From positions 1 through 20,162 of the forward strand of contig JAJCXU010000366.1 in NCBI GenBank assembly GCA_029263275.1: 20,162 nucleotides of DNA. Direction: 5' to 3'. The notes beneath the pieces were generated by a model. It ran no database searches. It worked only from the letters and a program-made list of their open reading frames with translations, and was not told the origin of the DNA. How positions within the stretch are numbered: position 1 is the first letter of the stretch; each line of letters begins with the position of its first letter. The DNA comes from Ilumatobacter sp. (lineage in GTDB: Bacteria; Actinomycetota; Acidimicrobiia; Acidimicrobiales; Ilumatobacteraceae). A program made the translations under genes and the position numbers. Shown piece by piece: positions 14,690 through 20,162 of this stretch.

Positions 14690-15151
14690 ATGAGTACCGC
14701 ATTGCTGATCGCACCACACCGCCGAACGAACTTCGAGCCAGCCGTCTCGCGTTCACACGTCACGGTTCGCCGGGAGTTGCCGGTGGTGGTGTCTGCCACA
14801 TCGCTCGCAGCGCACGCCGAGGTTCGTGCGATGGAGCGTCCGACCGTGCCGAACTATGCGCTTCGTCGCCTGGTCGTCGGTGGCTGTGCTGTCCTGGCGC
14901 TCGTTGTCGGCCTGCTCGGCGTCGTGGGCATGTCGGCCGGGTTCACGGGGTCGCCTGCCTCCGCTGCGTCGGCATCTCCGGCGGGCGCCGAGGTAGCGCC
15001 GTCAGTGCACGTCGCCCAAGCGGGCGACACACTGTGGTCCATCGCAAACACCTACCGAGGCGATGTCGGACGCGACCGCTTCATCGATGCGTTGATCCGA
15101 CTGAACGGTGGCGTCGCCATTCAGGCCGGTCAGGCAATCTGGCTGCCCTGA
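14690..15151 (+). CDS. LysM membrane protein, SOS-linked cell-division suppressor (DivS/ChiZ-like)
   Basis: The 153-residue product has a 60-residue N-terminal segment, one membrane helix (about residues 61-83), an Ala/Ser-rich linker and a C-terminal LysM peptidoglycan-binding domain (about 107-153, with VHVAQAGDTLWSIA and AGQAIWLP). Size, domain order and location between lexA and nrdR match DivS of Corynebacterium glutamicum and Rv2719c (ChiZ) of Mycobacterium tuberculosis, both LexA-controlled proteins that block division after DNA damage. That role is inferred from context here. A frame open to 14540 exists, but the ATG at 14690 has GGAGAG (14682-14687) before it and follows the promoter and LexA box. 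An SD-led start contrasts with the leaderless lexA and nrdR. Confidence 0.85.
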   Translation: MSTALLIAPHRRTNFEPAVSRSHVTVRRELPVVVSATSLAAHAEVRAMERPTVPNYALRRLVVGGCAVLALVVGLLGVVGMSAGFTGSPASAASASPAGAEVAPSVHVAQAGDTLWSIANTYRGDVGRDRFIDALIRLNGGVAIQAGQAIWLP

Positions 15152-15218
15152 TATCAGACGCGACAAACGTCACGTCGTCCCAACGCATTGGTGTCCCGGC
15201 ATCGGGGCGCCGCGGAAC

Positions 15219-15224
15219 TACTGT
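15219..15224 (+). promoter_or_regulatory. -10 element of a leaderless promoter (nrdR)
   Basis: TACTGT is followed by 7 nt and the ATG at 15232. The intervening AAGGGA ends one nt before the ATG, too close to act as a ribosome binding site. Confidence 0.6.
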
Positions 15225-15231
15225 AAGGGAC

Positions 15232-15696
15232 ATGAAATGCCCTGTCTGCCGTGACGATGAGACGAAGGTCGTCGATTCACGCGTGGCCGAGGAGAACACT
15301 GCCATTCGCCGCCGTCGGCAGTGTCTGAGCTGTGCGCATCGCTTCACCACGTTTGAGCGGGTCGATCACGCGCCCCTCACGGTCGTGAAGTCAGACGGTC
15401 GCGTCCAGCCGTTCGATCGGCAGAAGCTGGTGAGCGGACTCTCGGCGGCCACGAAGGGTCGCGACGTGGCGCCCGCCACGCTCGACGAGATCGCCGGTTC
15501 GGTCGAAGATGCCCTACGCCTCGAGGGCTCAGAGGTCACGAGCGCGAACATCGGCCTCGTCGTGCTGAAGGAGCTGCGCACCGTCGATGAGGTCGCGTAC
15601 CTGCGATTTGCCAGCGTCTACAAGGAGTTCGATGCGGCGGCCGACTTTCACCGCGAACTCGAACTCATGGAGAAGGCCGACCCCGCGTCCGTCTGA
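15232..15696 (+). CDS. nrdR: transcriptional repressor NrdR
   Basis: Nucleotide-sensing repressor of ribonucleotide reductase genes. The 154-residue length is standard. The N-terminal zinc ribbon has C3, C6, C31 and C34 (CPVC and CLSC) with the family signature VVDSR and IRRRRQC. The ATP-cone occupies about residues 46-136 (VVKSDGRVQPFDRQKL, then LRTVDEVAYLRFASVYKEF). The ATG at 15232 gives exactly the family N-terminus (MKCPVC) and has a TACTGT -10 7 nt upstream. The frame is open back to 14518 through the LysM gene, but that part is a shadow. No ribonucleotide reductase gene lies in the window; in many actinobacteria nrdJ follows nrdR. Confidence 0.98.
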   Translation: MKCPVCRDDETKVVDSRVAEENTAIRRRRQCLSCAHRFTTFERVDHAPLTVVKSDGRVQPFDRQKLVSGLSAATKGRDVAPATLDEIAGSVEDALRLEGSEVTSANIGLVVLKELRTVDEVAYLRFASVYKEFDAAADFHRELELMEKADPASV

Positions 15697-15751
15697 ATCC
15701 CGGCACCTCGTCCCACCCATTCTTCCGGTGAAGCTCGGGGCGAACTGGTGG

Positions 15752-15779
15752 TCTCACCTCTCACCTCTCACCTCTCACC
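15752..15779. repeat. four perfect copies of a 7-bp repeat
   Basis: TCTCACC is repeated four times without a break (15752-15758, 15759-15765, 15766-15772, 15773-15779), in the gap between convergent nrdR and the RibD-like gene. A 7-bp unit is prone to slippage. Confidence 0.97.
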
Positions 15780-15799
15780 CGAAGTCGTCGTCGTGGGTG

Positions 15800-16480
15800 T
15801 CAGCGTCGACGTTTCCATCGGCTGAACACGAACGACTGGTCGTCGATCACCATCTGCGCGAGGTCAAAGCGCTGCGCCAAGTCGTCAGCACCTGCCGTGA
15901 GACGGGGTCCCGCCCCGCCGACGCACAGCGGCGAGGTGGTGAGATTGATCTCATCGAACAGGTCAGCGTCGAGGACAGCACCGTTGAGCAGCGCTCCGCC
16001 CTCGACCTGAACGAAGTGCGGCGCGGGATGGATCTCGGCGAGGCGAGCCACCGCGGACCGAAGGTCGACGATCTCCTTCCCGGCGCGGATGACGTCGACG
16101 CCGGGAGCAATGTCGGTCTCGTTGGTCGTGATCAGGAAGCCAGCGCCTGATGTGAAGAGCGGCAGCGACGTGTCGACTCGGCCGCTCGCGGTGACCACGC
16201 CGATGCGCTGACCGACGGTGTCGGGTGGGCCATACCCCTCACCGCGAACGGTGCCGGCGCCGACGATGATGACGTCGGCGAGCCGTCGGAGACTGAGCAA
16301 CACGGTCAGATCGTTCGCACTCGACAACTCGGTGCTCCTGCCATCGACCACGGTCGAACCATCAATCGAGCTGACCATGCACAGGCCCACCCACGACCGA
16401 TCTCGCGGTGCCCCGAGTGGGGCGTCATAGGCCTGCGGGATGGTCGTGTCAGCGGAGTCGGGAAAGACGCGACGAGTCAT
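15800..16480 (-). CDS. RibD C-terminal-domain reductase (Rv2671-like, pyrimidine/dihydrofolate reductase fold)
   Basis: From the ATG at 16480 the product has 226 residues and consists of one RibD C-terminal (DHFR-like, NADPH-dependent reductase) domain with no deaminase domain. Diagnostic stretches are VGLCMVSSIDGSTVVDGRS, LADVIIVGAGTVRGEGYG, IGVVTASGRVD, VEGGALLNGAVLDADLFDE and TTSPLCVGGAGPRL. Together they recall mycobacterial Rv2671, a RibD homologue able to stand in for dihydrofolate reductase; that parallel is from memory. Likely role: reduction of a pterin or riboflavin precursor in the cytoplasm. The frame is open to an ATG at 16528, only 5 bp from the divergent oxidoreductase start. 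GAGGA lies 8 nt before the 16480 ATG, so that start is preferred. Confidence 0.82.
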   Translation of the reverse strand: MTRRVFPDSADTTIPQAYDAPLGAPRDRSWVGLCMVSSIDGSTVVDGRSTELSSANDLTVLLSLRRLADVIIVGAGTVRGEGYGPPDTVGQRIGVVTASGRVDTSLPLFTSGAGFLITTNETDIAPGVDVIRAGKEIVDLRSAVARLAEIHPAPHFVQVEGGALLNGAVLDADLFDEINLTTSPLCVGGAGPRLTAGADDLAQRFDLAQMVIDDQSFVFSRWKRRR

Positions 16481-16533
16481 GGCGTGATCCTCGCAGACTC
16501 GCCGCTCGACCACTGGGTCTGCGATCATCGGTG

Positions 16534-18852
16534 ATGGCCGTCATCGAGAACGATTCCGCAACCGAGTCCGCAAACCAGACGGGGATCGCGGTCGGGACGC
16601 GAACCGCTTATCGGACGTGCCCGCTGTGTGAGGCGACCTGCGGCTTGGAGATCACCCTCAAGTCCGACGGCGCCGGCGGAGAGACGGTCCAGCGCATTCG
16701 CGGTGACATGAACGACGTGTTCTCGAAGGGGTTCATCTGCCCGAAGGGGTCGACCCTCAAGCACCTCCACGAGGATCCTGACCGGTTGCGGACACCGCTG
16801 ATCAAACGAGACGGCGCGCACGTCGAGGCGACCTGGGAAGAAGCGTGGGCCGCGATCGATGCTGGCCTCGCTGGTGTCATCGAACGTCACGGACGGGCAG
16901 CGCTCGCGATGTATGGCGGCAACGCCGGCGCGCACTCGTTGTCATCGATGATGTACCTGCGGAGTCTGCTCGTCAGCCTCGGCACCAAGAACCGGTACAG
17001 CGCGTCAACGGTCGACCAGATGCCGCGTCACGTGGCTGCCGGCCACATCTTCGGAACGCCGGTGACCGTGCCGGTTCCCGACCTCGACCGCACCGATCAC
17101 CTGCTGATCCTCGGGGCCAACCCCTACGCGTCCAACGGCAGCATGTGTACGGCCCCCGACTTTCCTGGACGCATCGAACGCATCCGCGAGCGTGGGGGCA
17201 AGGTCGTGGTGGTCGACCCACGCCGTTCGCGGACCGCTGAGGAGGCAGACGAGTGGATCGCCGTGCGCCCTGGGTCCGACGCACTGCTGCTCGCCGCCAT
17301 GTGCAATGTGCTGGTCGATGAGGACCTCGTCGAGGTTGGGGTGCACGTCGGCGAGTACCTCAACGGGCTCGACGAGTTTGCGGCAGCGATTGCACCCTTC
17401 GCACCAGAGTCAGTCACCGACGCCACGGGCGTGGCGGCTGACACGATCCGAGTGATGGCCCGAGAGCTCGCTGCCGCGCCGACCGCAACGGTCTACGGCC
17501 GGATCGGGACGACGACCACCGAATTCGGATCGACGGCGACATGGCTCATCGATGCGTTGAACATTCTCACCGGGAACCTCGACCGTCCCGGGGGAGCCAT
17601 GTTCGCGATGCCCGTCGCCGGGGGAGCGACCACACGCGGCAAGAGTGGCTCCGGCCGCGGGTTCGCGGTGGGGCGAGGTCACACACGAGTCAGTGGCCGC
17701 CCCGAGGTCATGGGCGAATACCCCGTCGGTGCACTCGCCGAGGAGATCACCACCCCGGGTGACGGCCAGCTCCGAGCCTTGGTGACGGTCGGAGGCAATC
17801 CGCTCCGGTCCAACCCGAACAGCGAATTGCTCGCCGAGGCCTTCGCTGACCTCGAGTTCATGGTGTCGGTTGATCTGTACCTGAACGAGACCACGCAGTT
17901 TGCTGATGTGATTCTTCCCGCTCCGTCGCAGCTGCAGCGGAGCCACTACGACCTGCTGCTGATGCAGTTCGGCGTCCGCAACGTTGCCAACTACTCCGAG
18001 CGAGTTCTCCCGCTTGACGGCCAGCCGGACGAATGGGAGGTGCTGTCGAAGCTCGCCATGGTCGCCCAGGGGATGGGTGTCGACGGCGACCCGGCTGTCG
18101 CTGATGACATGACGATTGACGCGATGGTTCGAGGTGCGGTCGCCAATGAGCACAGCGCGTTGCACGGTTCCGACGCTGATGACATTCTCGCGGAACTCAA
18201 TGCATCAGGGCGGGTGGGCCCCGAACGCATGCTCGACTTCATGCTCCGCAGCGGCCCCTTCGGGGACGGGTTCGGATCGGACCCCGACGGCACGTCGCTC
18301 GACGACCTGCTGCAACACCCACATGGCCGTGACTTCGGAGCGCTCGAACCCCGCCTTCCCGAGATTCTCCGAACACCGAGCGGCAAGATCGAGTTGGCCC
18401 CGCCAGTGTTCGTTGACGACCTCGAGCGACTCGCCGACGCGGCCCCTGGTCTTGCCGAGCGAGGGCTCGTGCTCGTTGGTCGCCGTCACCTGCGAAGCAA
18501 CAACTCGTGGATGCACAACATCAACGTGCTGGTGAAGGGCAAGCCTCGCTGCACCCTGCACGTCCATCCCGATGATGCTGCGTCGCTCGGCCTGAGCGAC
18601 GGAAGCGCCGCGTCGATCACCTCGCGCGTCGGGTCGGTCACCGCTCCCGTCGAGGTCACCGACAGCATCACGCCCGGCGTGGTCAGCCTGCCGCACGGCT
18701 GGGGACACAACGCGCCCGGGGCGCAGATGCGTGTCGCCGCCGAACACGCGGGAGTGAACTCGAACGTGTTGACCGATCACGAAGCGATGGACCCGCTGTC
18801 GGGCACTGCGGTGCTCAACGGGATTCCGGTCGAGGTCGCCGCAGCCAGCTGA
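16534..18852 (+). CDS. molybdopterin-dependent oxidoreductase with N-terminal 4Fe-4S site
   Basis: The 772-residue product belongs to the DMSO reductase superfamily. The 4Fe-4S ligands are C29, C32, C36 and C69 (CPLCEATCGLEI ... CPKG). The molybdopterin core follows (PLIKRDG, then LLILGANPYASNGSM, VVVDPRRSRTAEEADEWIAVRPGSD, LTGNLDRPGGAMF, ALVTVGGNPLRSNPN). The C-terminal dinucleotide-binding domain is about residues 640-770, with LRSNNSWMHN, LPHGWGH and a final LNGIPVEV. No Tat signal is seen, so it should be cytoplasmic. Around residues 155-163 (YSASTVDQM), where this superfamily commonly places its Mo/W ligand, there is no Cys and no in-frame TGA for selenocysteine. No partner subunit, FdhD or cofactor gene is adjacent. 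Substrate unknown; a formate dehydrogenase label would be unsafe. GTG 16531 is an alternative start. Confidence 0.88.
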   Translation: MAVIENDSATESANQTGIAVGTRTAYRTCPLCEATCGLEITLKSDGAGGETVQRIRGDMNDVFSKGFICPKGSTLKHLHEDPDRLRTPLIKRDGAHVEATWEEAWAAIDAGLAGVIERHGRAALAMYGGNAGAHSLSSMMYLRSLLVSLGTKNRYSASTVDQMPRHVAAGHIFGTPVTVPVPDLDRTDHLLILGANPYASNGSMCTAPDFPGRIERIRERGGKVVVVDPRRSRTAEEADEWIAVRPGSDALLLAAMCNVLVDEDLVEVGVHVGEYLNGLDEFAAAIAPFAPESVTDATGVAADTIRVMARELAAAPTATVYGRIGTTTTEFGSTATWLIDALNILTGNLDRPGGAMFAMPVAGGATTRGKSGSGRGFAVGRGHTRVSGRPEVMGEYPVGALAEEITTPGDGQLRALVTVGGNPLRSNPNSELLAEAFADLEFMVSVDLYLNETTQFADVILPAPSQLQRSHYDLLLMQFGVRNVANYSERVLPLDGQPDEWEVLSKLAMVAQGMGVDGDPAVADDMTIDAMVRGAVANEHSALHGSDADDILAELNASGRVGPERMLDFMLRSGPFGDGFGSDPDGTSLDDLLQHPHGRDFGALEPRLPEILRTPSGKIELAPPVFVDDLERLADAAPGLAERGLVLVGRRHLRSNNSWMHNINVLVKGKPRCTLHVHPDDAASLGLSDGSAASITSRVGSVTAPVEVTDSITPGVVSLPHGWGHNAPGAQMRVAAEHAGVNSNVLTDHEAMDPLSGTAVLNGIPVEVAAAS

Positions 18853-18880
18853 CGAAGCTCGCTGAGTCAGGCGACGCATC

Positions 18881-18907
18881 GGTTTCGTCACAGGCTGTGG
18901 ACAAACC
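18881..18907. terminator. symmetric hairpin after the oxidoreductase gene
   Basis: GGTTT (18881-18885) and AAACC (18903-18907) enclose CACAG (18889-18893) and CTGTG (18895-18899), all centred on 18894. It begins 29 bp after the stop and has no U-tract. Its right arm overlaps the perfect DnaA box, so it may instead be part of that cluster. Confidence 0.4.
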
Positions 18908-18986
18908 CTGCTTGTTCACATTGTGTCCACACGGTTGTCAACACCTATTCACTGCATTTACCGAGTAATTCACAGGGTTGTCCTCT
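18896..18986. promoter_or_regulatory. cluster of DnaA-box-like nonamers
   Basis: A perfect actinobacterial DnaA box, TTGTCCACA, lies on the minus strand at 18896-18904. On the plus strand follow TTGTTCACA (18912), GTGTCCACA (18923) and TTGTCAACA (18935), each one mismatch from it. Looser copies are CTATTCACT (18945), TAATTCACA (18966) and TTGTCCTCT (18978). Plus-strand starts are spaced 11, 12, 10, 21 and 12 bp, close to whole helical turns. The 18941-18974 part is AT-richer than its surroundings. This could be an origin-like, DnaA-titrating or DnaA-activating site, or a DnaA-regulated promoter. dnaA and dnaN are not in the window. Confidence 0.6.
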
Positions 18987-19009
18987 TCCATCCCACAGGC
19001 AGAGGTTCC

Positions 19010-19015
19010 TAGAGT
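19010..19015 (+). promoter_or_regulatory. -10 element upstream of the candidate structured RNA
   Basis: TAGAGT ends 8 nt before the inverted repeat at 19024, where a transcript would be expected to begin. No clear -35 was found. Confidence 0.4.
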
Positions 19016-19023
19016 GAGTGCTC

Positions 19024-19137
19024 GTGCCGCCAGTGGCGCAACACATGGAGAGTCGGTGGAAGCGAGACGACGCTTGTCGGATCGCCCTGCTTGGGGGATC
19101 ATGCCCTGTACCTGTGTTGTTGCTTCACTGGCGGCAC
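19024..19137 (+). ncRNA. candidate structured small RNA closed by a 12-bp perfect stem
   Basis: GTGCCGCCAGTG (19024-19035) is the exact reverse complement of CACTGGCGGCAC (19126-19137). The stem continues inward through a G-U pair and one mismatch to GCAACA/TGTTGC (19038-19043, 19118-19123). After a bulge comes CATGG/CTGTG (19044-19048, 19112-19116). The enclosed part forms two hairpins: AAGCG/CGCTT (19060-19064, 19071-19075), and GATCGCCC/GGGGGATC (19080-19087, 19093-19100, one mismatch). A -10 lies at the right distance upstream. It does not show the signatures of SRP RNA, RNase P RNA or tmRNA. The same stretch holds an open frame from GTG 19024 to TGA 19188 (54 codons) of no recognisable composition, so a leaderless peptide gene cannot be excluded. 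Confidence 0.5.
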
Positions 19138-19162
19138 CATTGCGTCGTGGCGCTCGTTGCCT

Positions 19163-19203
19163 GTGATGCCCGTCGATCAACAGCTTGAAAACGTCGGGAT
19201 CAC
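19163..19203 (+). terminator. hairpin downstream of the candidate RNA
   Basis: GTGAT-G-CCCG (19163-19172) pairs with CGGGATCAC (19195-19203) with one bulged G, around a 22-nt loop containing GAAAA. It may end the RNA upstream. No U-tract follows. Confidence 0.4.
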
Positions 19204-19229
19204 CACCGGCGCCCACGGCTCCCGCCTTC

Positions 19230-19235
19230 TACGAT
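19230..19235 (+). promoter_or_regulatory. -10 element of a leaderless promoter (small membrane protein gene)
   Basis: TACGAT is followed by 6 nt and the ATG at 19242. Confidence 0.55.
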
Positions 19236-19241
19236 GCAGGC

Positions 19242-19511
19242 ATGGCTGAACACCTGAGTGACGCCGAACTCGCAGATCTCGCGATGGCGTCGACCCCCAC
19301 GGATCCGTTTGCCGACGGTGCCGTTCCGTTTGGCCAGGAGTCGATGGGTGCTGAGTTGCTGCCCGAGTGGTACATGCCCGTACCCCAGATGTCGGCGGCG
19401 GATCGGACGCCGCGTCGTGTGTTCACGGTCGGGCTCATCATTGTGGCGATGTTGCTCCTCAACGGCGTCGGCCTGTGCGTCACCTACGGCCTGCCCGAGA
19501 TCGCTTGGTGA
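19242..19511 (+). CDS. small single-helix membrane protein of unknown function
   Basis: The 89-residue product has an acidic, helical N-terminal half (AEHLSDAELADLAMAS, recalling the start of small regulatory adaptor proteins), a Pro/Met-containing middle (LLPEWYMPVPQM), a basic TPRR stop and one membrane helix at about residues 62-82. By charge the N-terminal part is cytoplasmic. I do not recognise the family. The MAEHLSDAELADLA opening with an EWYMP motif may be useful for homologue searches. The ATG at 19242 is supported by TACGAT 6 nt upstream and absence of any ribosome binding site. The frame is open to 19185, but no start there has better support. The epimerase gene follows after 38 bp with its own -10. 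Confidence 0.72.
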   Translation: MAEHLSDAELADLAMASTPTDPFADGAVPFGQESMGAELLPEWYMPVPQMSAADRTPRRVFTVGLIIVAMLLLNGVGLCVTYGLPEIAW

Positions 19512-19537
19512 GCGCGAGCCGGCTCAGACGCCCTCGG

Positions 19538-19543
19538 TAGCCT
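19538..19543 (+). promoter_or_regulatory. -10 element of a leaderless promoter (epimerase gene)
   Basis: TAGCCT, the same hexamer as before miaB, is followed by 6 nt and the GTG at 19550. Confidence 0.55.
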
Positions 19544-19549
19544 GCCGGC

Positions 19550-20162
19550 GTGCGCGTTCTTGTCACCGGTGCAGCCGGGTTCATCGGTTCCCACGTCTGC
19601 GAGCGCCTCGGCCAGTCCTCTGATGTGACCGACGTGGTCGGCATCGACGATCTCTCGACAGGATCGACCAACAATTTGAGCGGAATCGACGTCCGGCTCG
19701 TCACTGGGTCGATGCTCGACGAAGCCGCATTGGCAGACGCCATGGCCGGGGTCGACACAATTGTGCACCTCGCGGCTCGCCCGTCGGTGCCTCGATCGAT
19801 TGCCGACCCGGTCGCCTCGCACGAGGCGAACACGGTGGGCACGATGCGCATTCTGGAAGCTGCCCGAACGCTGAGCGACGCACACGTCATCGTCGCGTCA
19901 TCCTCGTCGGTCTATGGCTCGAACCCCACGCTGCCGAAGCACGAGATGCTGGCCACGTTGCCAGTGTCACCGTATGCCGCAAGCAAGCTGGCGGCGGAGC
20001 AGTACGCGCTGGCTTGGCAGAAGAGCTTTGGTCTCAAGACGCTCGCCTTCCGATTCTTCAACGTGTACGGCCCCCGTCAGGAGCCGGGCCATGCATACGC
20101 CGCCGTTGTCCCAGCCTTCACGCATGCGGCGTTGTCCGGTGAGCCACTGCAAGTCCACGGCG
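19550..20162 (+). CDS. NAD-dependent epimerase/dehydratase, extended SDR, UDP-glucose 4-epimerase-like (3' partial)
   Basis: The first 204 codons are present and the gene runs off the right edge. The N-terminus is the Rossmann motif VTGAAGFIGSH (residues 5-15), followed by an acidic strand end DDLSTG that favours NAD. VDTIVHLAARPSVPRSIADP, the catalytic-Ser strand VASSSSVYG and the YAASK catalytic Tyr/Lys motif come next, then FRFFNVYGPRQ. This is the standard order for UDP-glucose 4-epimerase and related nucleotide-sugar enzymes of cell-wall or exopolysaccharide synthesis. The exact sugar cannot be told without the C-terminal half. The GTG at 19550 lies 6 nt after TAGCCT and directly starts the Rossmann strand. 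Confidence 0.93.
   Translation, partial: MRVLVTGAAGFIGSHVCERLGQSSDVTDVVGIDDLSTGSTNNLSGIDVRLVTGSMLDEAALADAMAGVDTIVHLAARPSVPRSIADPVASHEANTVGTMRILEAARTLSDAHVIVASSSSVYGSNPTLPKHEMLATLPVSPYAASKLAAEQYALAWQKSFGLKTLAFRFFNVYGPRQEPGHAYAAVVPAFTHAALSGEPLQVHG

Noticed and set aside
14518..15231. Upstream extension of the nrdR frame
   Set aside because: It runs through the SOS operator region and the LysM gene in another frame. The NrdR N-terminus MKCPVC begins at 15232.
15752..15779. Possible CRISPR or direct-repeat array
   Set aside because: Seven-bp units without spacers are a microsatellite-like tandem repeat, and no cas gene is present.
16481..16528. 16-residue N-terminal extension of the RibD-like protein
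   Set aside because: It would leave 5 bp for two divergent promoters, while the ATG at 16480 has a GAGGA upstream. Not fully excluded.
16534..18852. Selenocysteine formate dehydrogenase
   Set aside because: There is no in-frame TGA in the 772-codon frame, and the ligand region contains neither Cys nor Sec.
18978..19166. 62-codon open frame across the DnaA cluster and the RNA candidate
   Set aside because: No start signal, no recognisable composition, and it crosses the inverted repeat. The non-coding reading explains the symmetry better.

Overview
The window is high-GC, gene-dense DNA that most resembles an actinobacterium. I infer an Acidimicrobiia/Ilumatobacter-like lineage, but the sequence alone does not prove this. 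The main argument is synteny. The order recA ... miaB ... miaA-dapF-hflX ... lexA / LysM cell-division suppressor / nrdR is the order known from Mycobacterium and relatives. The SOS boxes are of the CGAAC-N4-GTTCG type used by Gram-positive LexA. Many genes start 6-7 nt after a TANNNT -10 hexamer with no Shine-Dalgarno sequence, which is the leaderless style common in actinobacteria. No phage, IS element, CRISPR array or other mobile element was seen.

Layout. 1-1380: the end of a membrane-anchored FxLYD-like protein, tRNA-His(GTG), tRNA-Lys(CTT), then about 300 bp without a gene that can fold into nested stems. 1379-2714: divergent genes for a four-helix membrane protein and a DUF983 zinc-ribbon protein. 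2716-4130: recA with an SOS-controlled promoter, a long leader and a strong hairpin terminator; recX, its usual partner, is absent. 4131-6800: accessory genes for a VOC/glyoxalase-fold protein, an amidohydrolase-2 enzyme, a DUF2269-like membrane protein and a small lipoprotein, with two conspicuous palindromes. 6948-12939: a housekeeping block on the + strand, miaB, an AroQ chorismate mutase, and the overlapping chain miaA-dapF-hflX-dapC (ATGA, GTGA and ATGA junctions). This block joins tRNA i6A/ms2i6A modification, a ribosome-associated GTPase and diaminopimelate/lysine synthesis. 12979-13839: a two-helix membrane protein with a Pro-rich tail.

13870-15696 is the SOS and nucleotide-control centre. 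lexA (-) and a LysM protein resembling DivS/ChiZ (+) diverge from an intergenic region with a textbook promoter for each gene, at least two LexA boxes and five CGAAC half-sites. nrdR follows. 15800-18852: an Rv2671-like RibD reductase-domain protein (-) diverges from a stand-alone cytoplasmic molybdopterin oxidoreductase (+).

18853-19241 is the most unusual non-coding stretch. It has a tight, helically spaced cluster of DnaA-box-like nonamers including one perfect TTGTCCACA box. Next comes a -10 hexamer, and then a 114-nt segment enclosed by a perfect 12-bp inverted repeat that extends into a longer stem, which is a candidate structured RNA. The window closes with a small single-helix membrane protein and the first 204 codons of an NAD-dependent sugar epimerase.

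All calls are by eye. No database search, folding program or motif scan was run.
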